From positions 310,001 through 374,000 of the forward strand of contig JBFFMJ010000001.1 in NCBI GenBank assembly GCA_041554195.1: a stretch of 64,000 nucleotides of DNA, in the 5' to 3' direction. This document shows positions 25,656 to 33,193 of this stretch, one piece after another. Every line of letters begins with the position of its first letter. The stretch's first letter is position 1. The translations under genes were made by a program, and so were the position numbers. The notes below the pieces were generated by a model. It saw nothing but the letters and a program-made list of their open reading frames with translations, was not told the origin of the DNA and made no database searches. The stretch is from JAPHSX01 sp041554195. GTDB taxonomy: Bacteria > Pseudomonadota > Gammaproteobacteria > Thiohalomonadales > Thiohalomonadaceae.

Positions 25656-27563
25656 ATGCAAAAGACCCTGACACTATTTACCGCGTTGTTACTACTCCTG
25701 CTCGCAGGCTGTGGCGAAAAACCCGTCCGTCCCGAAGCCGTGCCAATCCTGGAGAAGCCAGAGCTTGCCGCCGAGGCATTGCGTAACGGGGAGTTCCCTC
25801 AGGCCATCCTCCTCTACAGCCAACTGGCCGATGAGAGCCCTGCCCCACTGCAGTATGAGTACCGATATCTCTCTGCCGTGGCGATGTTACGCGCGGGCCT
25901 GTCGCAGCAGGCCAGCCAGACCCTCGATGAGCTGCCCCTGAGTACGCTGTCACTGGAATTGCTTCTGCAGCATCAACTGCTAAGGGCGGAGATCGCACTG
26001 AAACGCGACCCGGATCTGACCCTCAGCCTGCTGCTGCAACCGGCAGTCAACGACAGCCTGCTGCCTGAGGAGAACGGACTCTTTGCCCAGTACCACCTGC
26101 TGCGGGCTCGCGCCTTTGCCCGCCTGGGCAACCATCTGGAGACCGCACGCGAGTATATTTTGCGTGAGTTCTACCTCATCGACCCCCAGCATATCGAAGC
26201 CAACCAGCTGGCGATCTGGCAGGCGCTCTCCCTGCTCACACACGAGGCGCTGCAACAGCTGCACCTCCAGCCGCCACCCGATGCCCTGAGTGGCTGGGTG
26301 GAGCTGGTGTCCATCGCCAAGGACTACAGTCTCAGCCCGGCAACGGTTAACCAGAAGATTGCCAAGTGGCGCAATCGCTACCCCTCCCACCCGGCAAGCG
26401 AGCAGGTGCTGGCTCTGCTGCTCGAGCGCAGTCAGGAGCTGGCCGCACGCCCCGCCAATATCGCCCTGCTGCTGCCACTCTCCGGTCGCTACGCCAAGGC
26501 CGGCGCAGCGATTCAGGACGGCATTCTCGCCGCCTATTACAACGACCCGCAACGCCAGGCGATCACCCTGCGCAGTTACGATGTCGGTGAGAATAGCGAG
26601 CAGCCCGAGACGCTTCATCGCCTCTATCAGCAGGCAGTCGCCGAGGGGGCTGAGTTTATTATCGGTCCGCTGGACAAGGCCGCCGTCGCCAGCCTGGCGA
26701 TGCAGGCGTCCCTGCCGGTGCCCACCCTTGGCCTCAACTATGCCCAGCCCGCCGCCAATGACAAGCTCTATCAGTTCAGCCTCGCCCCCGAGGACGAGGC
26801 CCGTGAGGTGGCCGAGCGCGCCTGGCTGGAGGGCTATACTCAGGCGGGGATTCTGGTACCGAATAATGCCCTCGGTGAGCGCCTCAACCTTGCCTTCACC
26901 GAACGCTGGCAGGAGATGGGTGGACTGGTGGTCACCGAGAGTCGCTATCAGGACGACAAGAACGACTTTGCCACGCCGATTAAGGCGCTGCTCAACATCA
27001 CCGACAGTGAGCGCCGTCAGCGCCGGGTTCGTCAGCTATTGGGGGAAAAGGTCGAGTTCATTCCGCGCCGTCGTCAGGATATCGACTTTGTCTTTCTTGC
27101 CGCCAATCCACGCCAGGCACGCCTGATCCGCCCGCAGATGAAGTTCCACCACGCCTCAGACCTGCCGCTGCTGGCCACCTCACACCTCTACGATGGCAAT
27201 AAGAACCGCGACCAGGATCGCGACATGGACACCATCCTGTTCTGTGACATGCCGTGGACCCTCAACGCCCCCAGCTCTCAGCAGAGGCTGAAACAACAAA
27301 ATAAGGCGGCCTTCAAACCCCACCAGGGGCAGCTGCAGCGCCTGCTCGCCATGGGGATCGATGCCTATCAGCTGGTGCCGCTACTGCCGATGCTGGAGGG
27401 CTACCCCTACGAGCGCTATCGTGGCGAAACCGGAACCCTGCGTGTGGCCGAGGGACGCCGCATTGGTCGGCGTCTACAGTGGGCACGCTTTGAGCGCGGT
27501 ATCGCCAAACTGGAAAAAGAGGCCATCACGGATGATGAAACTGTTTGGCAAAACCAGCAGTGA
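25656..27563 (+). CDS. lpoA: LpoA-type lipoprotein activator of penicillin-binding protein 1A
   Basis: LpoA is an outer-membrane lipoprotein that reaches through the periplasm to stimulate PBP1a. The 635-residue protein has a lipoprotein signal ending 'LLLLAGCGEK' (cysteine near residue 19), an N-terminal TPR-like helical domain (about 30-250) and a C-terminal periplasmic-binding-protein-like domain beginning near 'ANIALLLPLSGRYAKAGAAI'. Identity is supported by its place between rsmI and yraN. PBP1a itself is not in this window. The 3' end overlaps yraN by 32 bp. Confidence 0.93.
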   Translation: MQKTLTLFTALLLLLLAGCGEKPVRPEAVPILEKPELAAEALRNGEFPQAILLYSQLADESPAPLQYEYRYLSAVAMLRAGLSQQASQTLDELPLSTLSLELLLQHQLLRAEIALKRDPDLTLSLLLQPAVNDSLLPEENGLFAQYHLLRARAFARLGNHLETAREYILREFYLIDPQHIEANQLAIWQALSLLTHEALQQLHLQPPPDALSGWVELVSIAKDYSLSPATVNQKIAKWRNRYPSHPASEQVLALLLERSQELAARPANIALLLPLSGRYAKAGAAIQDGILAAYYNDPQRQAITLRSYDVGENSEQPETLHRLYQQAVAEGAEFIIGPLDKAAVASLAMQASLPVPTLGLNYAQPAANDKLYQFSLAPEDEAREVAERAWLEGYTQAGILVPNNALGERLNLAFTERWQEMGGLVVTESRYQDDKNDFATPIKALLNITDSERRQRRVRQLLGEKVEFIPRRRQDIDFVFLAANPRQARLIRPQMKFHHASDLPLLATSHLYDGNKNRDQDRDMDTILFCDMPWTLNAPSSQQRLKQQNKAAFKPHQGQLQRLLAMGIDAYQLVPLLPMLEGYPYERYRGETGTLRVAEGRRIGRRLQWARFERGIAKLEKEAITDDETVWQNQQ

Positions 27564-27903
27564 GCAGGGCAGCGCCGCCGAAGAGCAGGCCCGGCAATAC
27601 TTTGAAGGGCAGGGGCTGCGCACCGTGGCACGAAACGTCCGTGGCCGCTTCGGCGAGCTTGACCTCATCATGCTACAGGGCCACAACCTGATCTTTGTCG
27701 AGGTGCGCTACCGTCGCTCCTCACGCTTCGGGGGTGCCATCGCCAGCATCGATGCAAAAAAGCAGCGTAAACTTATTGCCACTGCCCAGGGATACTTACA
27801 GCAACACCCACACGATGGTCCCTGTCGTTTCGATGTAGTCGCCCTCGACAGCACACCGAATGGGGTAGAATGGCTGCAAAATGCCTTTGAACTGAGCGAG
27901 TAA
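27532..27903 (+). CDS. yraN: YraN/UPF0102 family nuclease-fold protein
   Basis: A 123-residue UPF0102 protein with a restriction-endonuclease-like fold. The motif 'GELDLIMLQGHNLIFVEVRYR' region carries the conserved acidic and lysine-type catalytic pattern of this fold (E-x-D...E-V-R). Function is uncertain; family members resemble Holliday-junction resolvases. The start ATG at 27532 is immediately followed by a second ATG (27535). Both lie inside the end of lpoA. The frame is open further upstream but only as an overlap with lpoA. Confidence 0.92.
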   Translation: MMKLFGKTSSEQGSAAEEQARQYFEGQGLRTVARNVRGRFGELDLIMLQGHNLIFVEVRYRRSSRFGGAIASIDAKKQRKLIATAQGYLQQHPHDGPCRFDVVALDSTPNGVEWLQNAFELSE

Positions 27904-27904
27904 A

Positions 27905-28492
27905 ATGCAGGAAAGAATTAGAGAACAATTTGAACAGAGCGCCCAGCTAAAATTGCAGGCGATGGAGGCGATGGCCCCGGCCATTGCCGCCGCTGCCGAG
28001 CTGATGGGCAGCCAGCTGGTGCAGGAGCACAAGATCCTCAGCTGCGGCAACGGCGGCTCGGCGGGTGACTCGCAGCACTTCTCCTCGGAGATGCTTAACC
28101 GCTACGAGCGCGAGCGCCCCGGCCTGCCGGCGATGGCACTGACCACCGACACCTCCACCATCACCTCCATCGCCAACGACTACCACTACGACGAGATCTT
28201 CGCCAAACAGGTACGGGCACTGGGACAGAGCGGCGATGTCCTGCTCGCCATCTCCACCAGCGGCAACTCCAGCAACGTGGTGCAGGCGATGAAGGCGGCG
28301 CATGACCGCGGCATGCCGGTGGTCGCCCTCACCGGCAAGGAGGGCGGCGAGATGGCCCTCAATCTGGTCGAGGGGGATATCGAGATTCGCGTCCCCTCCT
28401 CCTCCACCGCACGGGTACAGGAGGTGCATCTGTTGGTAATTCACTGCCTCTGCGATGCCATTGACCGCATGCTGTTTGGCGAAGAGGTGTAG
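27905..28492 (+). CDS. diaA: DnaA initiator-associating protein DiaA (SIS domain)
   Basis: This 195-residue protein is one SIS (sugar isomerase) domain with 'SCGNGGSAGDSQHF' near residue 45 and 'LLAISTSGNSSNVVQAM' near 115. It is close to both DiaA, which binds DnaA and aids initiation at oriC, and GmhA, sedoheptulose-7-phosphate isomerase. The N-terminus beginning MQERI, the phrase 'YAKQVRALG'-like 'FAKQVRALGQSGDVLLAIST', and its position between yraN and dolP favour DiaA. An added GmhA activity cannot be excluded. It starts 1 bp after yraN ends. Confidence 0.88.
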   Translation: MQERIREQFEQSAQLKLQAMEAMAPAIAAAAELMGSQLVQEHKILSCGNGGSAGDSQHFSSEMLNRYERERPGLPAMALTTDTSTITSIANDYHYDEIFAKQVRALGQSGDVLLAISTSGNSSNVVQAMKAAHDRGMPVVALTGKEGGEMALNLVEGDIEIRVPSSSTARVQEVHLLVIHCLCDAIDRMLFGEEV

Positions 28493-28496
28493 CGTG

Positions 28497-29078
28497 ATGA
28501 AACAGGGACTGCTGCCACTCCTGCTCTGTTCGCTGCTTGCCAGCGGCTGCGCGGCACCGGTGGTGCTCGGCCTCGGCGGGGTAGCCGCCGGCGTCACCGT
28601 CGCCAACGACCGCCGTACCGCCGGGATGATGATGGATGATGAGCGCATCGAACTGAATACCATGGATATCGTCACCCGCGACGCGCACCTGCGCGACAAC
28701 AGCCATATCAACGCCACCAGCTATAACGGTCAGCTGCTACTCAGCGGCGAGATACCCGATCAGCAGAGCAGCGAGCAGCTGGCGGCACAGGCCGCACGCC
28801 TGCAGCGGGTAGTCGTGGTAAAGAATGCGCTTACCATCGGCCCGGTCAGCGACTCCGCCACCCGCACCGCCGATACCCGTACCACCAGTCGCGTCAAATC
28901 GCGCCTGATCGCCGAGGTGGGGGCCGCACAGGCGCAGCACATCAAGGTGGTCACCGAGAATGCCACCGTCTACCTGATGGGGCTGGTGAGCCGCGACGAG
29001 GCGGCACAGGCGGTAGCGGTGACACGCCACACCGAGGGTGTGCAGCGTATCGTCAAGGTCTTTGAGTACCTGCTCTAA
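28497..29078 (+). CDS. dolP: Outer-membrane lipoprotein DolP (YraP), two BON domains
   Basis: The 193-residue product has a lipoprotein signal ending 'LLASGCAAP' (cysteine near residue 17) and two BON domains (about 45-115 and 120-190). DolP binds anionic phospholipid and supports outer-membrane integrity and BAM function. The start is the ATG at 28497, 4 bp after the diaA stop; a GTG just before it (28494) is an alternative. This gene ends the lpoA-yraN-diaA-dolP group. Confidence 0.93.
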   Translation: MKQGLLPLLLCSLLASGCAAPVVLGLGGVAAGVTVANDRRTAGMMMDDERIELNTMDIVTRDAHLRDNSHINATSYNGQLLLSGEIPDQQSSEQLAAQAARLQRVVVVKNALTIGPVSDSATRTADTRTTSRVKSRLIAEVGAAQAQHIKVVTENATVYLMGLVSRDEAAQAVAVTRHTEGVQRIVKVFEYLL

Positions 29079-29082
29079 GACC

Positions 29083-30477
29083 TTGTCACACTCGCCCCTG
29101 CCAGAGAGCTTTCTCACCACCCTCAAAGAGTCGTTCGCCGGCAACGAACTGCTACTGGAGGAGGCCGACCGTTACGCCTACGGCTACGACAACAGCCGCC
29201 AGCAGGCCACCCCCTCGCTGGTCGCCCTCCCCTCATCGCCAGAACAGGTGCAACACCTGCTCGCACTCTGCAACGAATACCGCATCCCGCTGGTCGCCCG
29301 CGGCAGCGGCACTGGCACCGCCGGGGCGGCGGTGCCACTTAATGGGGCCGTGGCACTCTCTACCGAGCGACTCACAACCATCCTGCGCATCGACCCGGAT
29401 AACCGTGCGATGGTGGTACAGCCCGGCGTCACCAACCAGCAGGTGCAGCAGGCCGCCGCCGAACACGGCTTCTTCTGGCCCCCCGACCCCACCAGTACCG
29501 CCGTCTGCACCATCGGTGGCAACCTCGCCTGCAACGCCGCCGGTCCCCATGCCGTCAAATACGGCACCCCGCGCGACAACGTGCTGGGACTGAAGGCCGT
29601 CACCGCCGACGGTCGCCTGCTCAAGACCGGCAGCTACACCACCAAGGGCGTCGTCGGCTACGACCTGACGCGATTATTGATCGGCTCCGAAGGCACCCTG
29701 GCCGTGATCACCGAGGCGACTCTCAAGCTCACCCCGCTGCCCGAGAAACGCATCACCCTGCGTGCCCTCTATGCCGATATGACAAGTGCCGCCAGGGCCG
29801 TCTACGCGATCATGGCGCAGCCCATCACCCCCTCGACGCTGGAATTTATGGACGGGCAGGCACTTACCATGATCCGCAAGGCACAGCAGACCGACCTGCC
29901 CGAACAGGCCGGGGCACTGCTGATGATCGAAGTCGATGGCTCCGCCGCCAGCATCGAACAGGATGCGCAGAAGGTTGCCGAGAGCGCAAAGCTCGATGGC
30001 TGTATTGAGGTGATGGTGGCTGACACGCCGCAAAAGGTCGAGACCCTGTGGGCCCTGCGCAAGGCACTCTCCCCTACCCTGCGCACCGTGGCACCCAAAA
30101 AGATCAATGAAGATGTCGTCGTCCCCGTCTCACGCATCCCGGAATTAATAAACGGCCTGCAACAACTGGGCGAAAAACACGCCATCACCATCGTCAACTT
30201 CGGTCATGCCGGTAACGGCAATATTCACGTTAATCTTCTGGTGAACCCCGACGATGATAAAGAGATGGCGCGGGCCGATGCCTGTCTGGCAGAGGTGTTT
30301 TCGCTGGTGCTGGAACTCGAAGGCACACTCTCCGGTGAACATGGGATCGGTATGGTCAAGCGTGAGTTTGTCTCGCTGGAAATTGACCCGGTGACGCTGG
30401 GTCTGATGCAGGGGATTAAGCGGGAGTTTGATCCGAAGGGGATACTCAATCCCGGAAAGAAGCTTCCTGGGATTTAA
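29083..30477 (+). CDS. FAD-linked oxidase, GlcD/D-lactate dehydrogenase type
   Basis: A 464-residue flavoenzyme with an FAD-binding PCMH domain (about residues 35-215; 'ARGSGTGTAGAAVP', 'GGNLACNAAGPHAVKYG', 'GYDLTRLLIGSEGTLAVIT') and a C-terminal FAD-oxidase domain with 'FGHAGNGNIHVN' and 'SGEHGIGMVKREF', which bind the metal and substrate carboxylate. Family members oxidise glycolate, D-lactate or other 2-hydroxyacids. No glcE or glcF partner lies nearby, so D-lactate is as likely as glycolate. I suggest a TTG start at 29083. An ATG at 29038 would overlap dolP by 41 bp with sequence unlike the family. The gene is outside the conserved backbone. Confidence 0.88.
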   Translation: MSHSPLPESFLTTLKESFAGNELLLEEADRYAYGYDNSRQQATPSLVALPSSPEQVQHLLALCNEYRIPLVARGSGTGTAGAAVPLNGAVALSTERLTTILRIDPDNRAMVVQPGVTNQQVQQAAAEHGFFWPPDPTSTAVCTIGGNLACNAAGPHAVKYGTPRDNVLGLKAVTADGRLLKTGSYTTKGVVGYDLTRLLIGSEGTLAVITEATLKLTPLPEKRITLRALYADMTSAARAVYAIMAQPITPSTLEFMDGQALTMIRKAQQTDLPEQAGALLMIEVDGSAASIEQDAQKVAESAKLDGCIEVMVADTPQKVETLWALRKALSPTLRTVAPKKINEDVVVPVSRIPELINGLQQLGEKHAITIVNFGHAGNGNIHVNLLVNPDDDKEMARADACLAEVFSLVLELEGTLSGEHGIGMVKREFVSLEIDPVTLGLMQGIKREFDPKGILNPGKKLPGI

Positions 30478-30516
30478 ACGTTTAAATTCTCTCGACTAGT
30501 TATACGGAGGTAACTG

Positions 30517-31008
30517 ATGATTGAAGTAGTACAGGCAGATATCACCACCTTAAAAGTCGACGCCATCGTCAACGCCGCCAACAACTCCCTGCTTGGCGGT
30601 GGCGGCGTCGACGGTGCCATCCACCGGGCCGCTGGACCGGAACTCTTAGAAGCCTGCCGGCCGCTCGGCGGTTGCAAAACCGGCGACGCCAGGATCACCC
30701 CCGGCTTCAAGCTTGCTGCACGTTTTGTAATTCATACTGTTGGCCCCGTCTATCATGGGGCCGAGGCCGATGCCGCGTTGCTGGCCTCCGCATACCGGCG
30801 CAGTTTTGAGGTGGCGCTGGAGAATGGGGTGAAGAGCATCGCCTTTCCTGCTATCTCAACCGGGGTGTATGGTTATCCCAAGGATGAAGCGGCGAGGATT
30901 GCTGTGGGTGTGATGCGGGAGTTTGAGGGGCGGTTTGAGAGGGTGCTGGCTTGTTTGCATGGTAAAGATGATGAAAAACTTTATGTTGATATCCTAAGTC
31001 AGAACTAA
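30517..31008 (+). CDS. Macro-domain ADP-ribose hydrolase (O-acetyl-ADP-ribose deacetylase type)
   Basis: This 163-residue protein is a single macro domain. It begins 'IEVVQADITTLKVDAIVNAA' and has 'NNSLLGGGGVDGAIHRAAG', 'GDARITPGF' and 'AFPAISTGVYGYP'. These are the loops that bind ADP-ribose in MacroD/YmdB-type enzymes, which remove O-acetyl or protein-linked ADP-ribose. A strong ribosome binding site (GGAGG, about 30506-30510) precedes the ATG. It stands alone between the FAD oxidase and the HEPN-like pseudogene. No ADP-ribosyltransferase is seen nearby. YmdB also modulates RNase III in Escherichia coli, but that role cannot be inferred here. Confidence 0.93.
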   Translation: MIEVVQADITTLKVDAIVNAANNSLLGGGGVDGAIHRAAGPELLEACRPLGGCKTGDARITPGFKLAARFVIHTVGPVYHGAEADAALLASAYRRSFEVALENGVKSIAFPAISTGVYGYPKDEAARIAVGVMREFEGRFERVLACLHGKDDEKLYVDILSQN

Positions 31009-31060
31009 ATGGACTACTTCCCCGTGAAATCTATCAATTCTCTTATATGGAATATTACTT

Positions 31061-31679
31061 ATGCATACAGATAGTGATCTTTTTACGCTGTACGAAACTC
31101 TGTGGGAAGACGTTAATTCCATGTGCATAACGGTGCGCAGTGAAGGGAGCATCACTGAGTATCAATCACCTGTTCACATGAACGAAAGAGAACGAAGGCA
31201 ATTTGTTCGTTCTGTATTTGCATTTGCATTTGCCGAAGCAACTTTATTTTATATAAAAAATGAGATTATCGATAAATCTAACGTCTCAACTGAAACAGCA
31301 CTAGCTGAACAACAGGTGCAGATCAAAAGTAACGGGGAAATTACTACTTCAACGCTCAAAATATCGTTTATCAACAATTTATAAATGACATTTAGAATGC
31401 TACGAGAGTCAGAGTCACTGAATCATACGATTGACTATCAAAGTGACGGCTATAGGGCGCTTAATATCGCCGTCAAAGTTTGAGATAGAATAATGCACTC
31501 AAAAAAGTTAGAAGATATTACTATTAAAGATGATGAAATTTGTGACTCTTTAAAAGCCTTTATTTGGATTAATGACAACTTTGGTTACATGCTTGAAAAT
31601 ATGGAAAAAAAACAGTAGAGAACGTCTCGAAATAGTCACGCAAGAAATTCAAGAGTTGAAAAGAAGTTTACCATTATAG
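31061..31679 (+). pseudogene. Broken AT-rich gene, HEPN-like remnant
   Basis: One frame runs from the ATG at 31061 with in-frame stops TAA at 31382-31384 and TGA at 31481-31483, then TAG at 31616-31618 just after a run of eight A residues (31605-31612). If the A-run had seven, the frame would continue to the TAG at 31677-31679, giving about 206 residues. The three pieces (107, 32 and 41 residues) share the frame and read as one protein. With the TGA restored to CGA the text becomes R-D-R-I-M-H, the RX4H motif of HEPN RNases, followed by 'SKKLEDITIKDDE', a context I associate with HEPN-like proteins. AT content is far above the neighbours, suggesting acquisition by transfer. A real 107-residue orphan protein is the alternative. 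Confidence 0.65.
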
Positions 31680-31708
31680 AATGAGATTATGTGATTCCTA
31701 CTCGAAGC

Positions 31709-31742
31709 ACGTAGGTTGGGCTGACGAAGAAAACCCAACTCA
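31709..31742. repeat. Short palindromic intergenic repeat (GTAGGTTGGGC type)
   Basis: GTAGGTTGGG and a degenerate inverse CCCAAC form an imperfect hairpin in the gene-free stretch 31680-31996. Its form resembles a dispersed repeat often met between genes of gammaproteobacteria. No second copy was noticed in this window. Confidence 0.4.
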
Positions 31743-31819
31743 GCATCAATCTCCCCAATTGTTGGAGTGCCTCCCCCCTCCCACACCGCCGAGCATCGCA
31801 GTGGTGGAAGGATTAGTAA

Positions 31820-31895
31820 GTAGCCCGAATGAAGTGAAACGCAATCCGGGATATCCAACATAAACCCGGATTACACTACGTTACATCCGGGCTAC
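31820..31895. repeat. REP-like palindrome (GTAGCCCGaATG...CATCCGGGCTAC)
   Basis: Two arms, GTAGCCCGAATGAAGTGAAA with its continuation to CCGGG (31820-31850) and CCCGGATTACACTACGTTAC with its continuation to GGGCTAC (31864-31895), are imperfect inverted copies around a 13-bp centre. This layout fits a REP/BIME-type mobile palindrome with outer and inner short stems. It carries no gene. Confidence 0.65.
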
Positions 31896-31908
31896 GGCTG
31901 TCTAACTC

Positions 31909-31931
31909 ATCGCGGCGAGACGCCGCTCCCA
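31909..31931. repeat. GC-rich hairpin repeat (GCGGCG-AGA-CGCCGC)
   Basis: A perfect 6-bp stem at 31912-31917 and 31921-31926 with loop AGA, set in CATCGCGGCGAGACGCCGCT. It looks like another dispersed intergenic hairpin. It is too far from a T-run to act as a terminator. Confidence 0.4.
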
Positions 31932-31962
31932 CAACACACAACCCACAAACACCACACAAAAG

Positions 31963-31992
31963 AAAAGGGCCTCATCCGAGGCCCCTTTTTTT
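31963..31992. terminator. Terminator of the sspA-sspB unit, possibly bidirectional
   Basis: GGGCCTC-ATCC-GAGGCCC (31967-31984) is flanked by A residues on the left and a T-run on the right. On the minus strand it ends sspB transcription 5 bp after its stop. On the plus strand it would also stop read-through from the accessory pocket. Confidence 0.85.
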
Positions 31993-31996
31993 ACAT

Positions 31997-32380
31997 CTAC
32001 TTCACAACCCTCAACGCAGGCCGCTTCGTCTCTTCCTTCTCCGGCGGCGGCGGCGGGGTATCTCCGCCGCCATCCTCTTCGGTAAACACCATCCCCTTGC
32101 CGTTTTCGCGGGCATAGATGGCCATCACCGACATCACCGGCACCGAGACATGCATCGGCTGGCCGCTGAAGCGGGCGTCGAGTTCCAGCAGTTCATTACC
32201 CAGTTGCAGGTTCTGCACCGCCGATGGATTGACGTTAAGGACGATGCGTCCGTTCTCTACATACTGTTGCGGCACGATCACCTCGTCACTGGTCACATCG
32301 ACAAGTACGTAGGGGGTCATGCCGTTATCGAGGATCCACTCGTAGAGGGCTCGAATCAGGTAGGGACGACTGGGGGTCAT
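31997..32380 (-). CDS. sspB: ClpXP specificity-enhancing factor SspB
   Basis: SspB delivers ssrA-tagged proteins to ClpXP. The 127-residue protein has the substrate-binding beta-rich core (about residues 1-105; 'SRPYLIRALYEWILDNGMTP' at the start). A flexible linker 'GGGDTPPPPPEKEE' follows, and the C-terminal ClpX-binding tail 'RPALRVVK' matches the Escherichia coli tail. It lies 50 bp downstream of sspA. Confidence 0.97.
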   Translation of the reverse strand: MTPSRPYLIRALYEWILDNGMTPYVLVDVTSDEVIVPQQYVENGRIVLNVNPSAVQNLQLGNELLELDARFSGQPMHVSVPVMSVMAIYARENGKGMVFTEEDGGGDTPPPPPEKEETKRPALRVVK

Positions 32381-32430
32381 GGTCTGCGCAACCTCGCTTA
32401 GTTGAAAGAATTTGCCAGGGCACTATGGCC

Positions 32431-33054
32431 TTAGCGCATCTCCCGCTCAAGCTCGGTGAGGCTCTCCTGGAACGATTCGCGGGCAAAGATGCGCTCCGCG
32501 TATTCGAGCAGCGGCGAGGCCTCGCTGGGCAGGTTAATGCTGAGCTTGGGCAGACGCCACAGCAGCGGCGCGAGATAACAGTCGACTAGGGTGAACTCGT
32601 CGCTCATAAAGAACGGCTTGTGCTCAAACACCGGGCTGACGGCGGTGAGGTTGTCGCGGATCACCTTGCGCGCCTTGGTGGCGGCCTTGTCACTGCCGTT
32701 AAGGATGATGTCGAGCTGGTTGTAGAGATCCAGTTCAATACGATAGACGTAAAGACGGTTATTGGCGCGTGAGACCGGGTCTACCGGCATCAGCGGCGGA
32801 TGAGGAAAACGCTCATCCAGATATTCCATGATCACCTGTGAGCTATAAAGCACCAGCTCGCGATCAACCAGTGTCGGCACCGAACCGTAGGGGTTCAGGT
32901 CGATCAGGTCTTCGGGCAGATTGCCTGCCTCGACAGGAACGATATCAACATTAATCCCTTTCTCGGCCAGTACCAGACGGGCACGGTGGCTGTAGACATC
33001 GGTATCACCGGAAAACAGCGTCATTACGGAGCGTCGGTTGGCAACGGCACCCAT
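32431..33054 (-). CDS. sspA: Stringent starvation protein A
   Basis: SspA has a glutathione-S-transferase fold and binds RNA polymerase, altering promoter use in stress. From the ATG at 33054 the protein is 207 residues and begins 'MGAVANRRSVMTLFSGDTD', very like known SspA N-termini. An AGGAGAG ribosome binding site lies just upstream. A longer in-frame ATG 27 bp earlier lacks such a signal. The thioredoxin-like domain covers about 10-85 ('YGSVPTLVDRELVLYSS') and the helical domain the rest. It follows the pet operon, separated by a terminator. Confidence 0.96.
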   Translation of the reverse strand: MGAVANRRSVMTLFSGDTDVYSHRARLVLAEKGINVDIVPVEAGNLPEDLIDLNPYGSVPTLVDRELVLYSSQVIMEYLDERFPHPPLMPVDPVSRANNRLYVYRIELDLYNQLDIILNGSDKAATKARKVIRDNLTAVSPVFEHKPFFMSDEFTLVDCYLAPLLWRLPKLSINLPSEASPLLEYAERIFARESFQESLTELEREMR

Positions 33055-33084
33055 ATCAATCTCTCCTAAAATCTTGCACAAAAC

Positions 33085-33110
33085 AAAAAAGGGGGCCTGT
33101 TAGCCCCCTC
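33085..33110 (-). terminator. Terminator of the petABC operon
   Basis: On the minus strand GGGGGC-TAACAG-GCCCCC-type stem (33091-33109) is followed by TTTTTT (33085-33090). It lies about 85 bp beyond the petC stop and ahead of sspA, separating the two units. Confidence 0.88.
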
Positions 33111-33193
33111 TTTATCAATCATGTTGCAGCGGCATTTTTACCTTACCGCCGCAGAGCGGTCGCCTATTCTAGCACAACCGCCAGCGACCATGA

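Noticed and set aside
26290..27126. 278-residue plus-strand open frame inside lpoA
   Set aside because: Second-frame shadow of lpoA with serine, proline and arginine bias and no motif; the lpoA frame shows a continuous two-domain protein.
27905..28492. Phosphoheptose isomerase GmhA as the main call
   Set aside because: The SIS domain fits both, but N-terminal sequence and the yraN-dolP setting match DiaA.
31385..31618. Two separate small genes (32 and 41 residues)
   Set aside because: Both share the frame of the preceding 107-residue piece and read on as one protein, so decayed parts of one gene explain them better.
31605..31618. Programmed frameshift or transcriptional slippage at the A8 run
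   Set aside because: Slippage could restore the last segment, but the two upstream in-frame stops would remain, so the run is more likely one of several decay lesions.
31820..31895. Transcription terminator
   Set aside because: The long imperfect palindrome lacks a T-run on either strand; a REP-like repeat fits better, and a proper terminator lies at 31963-31992.
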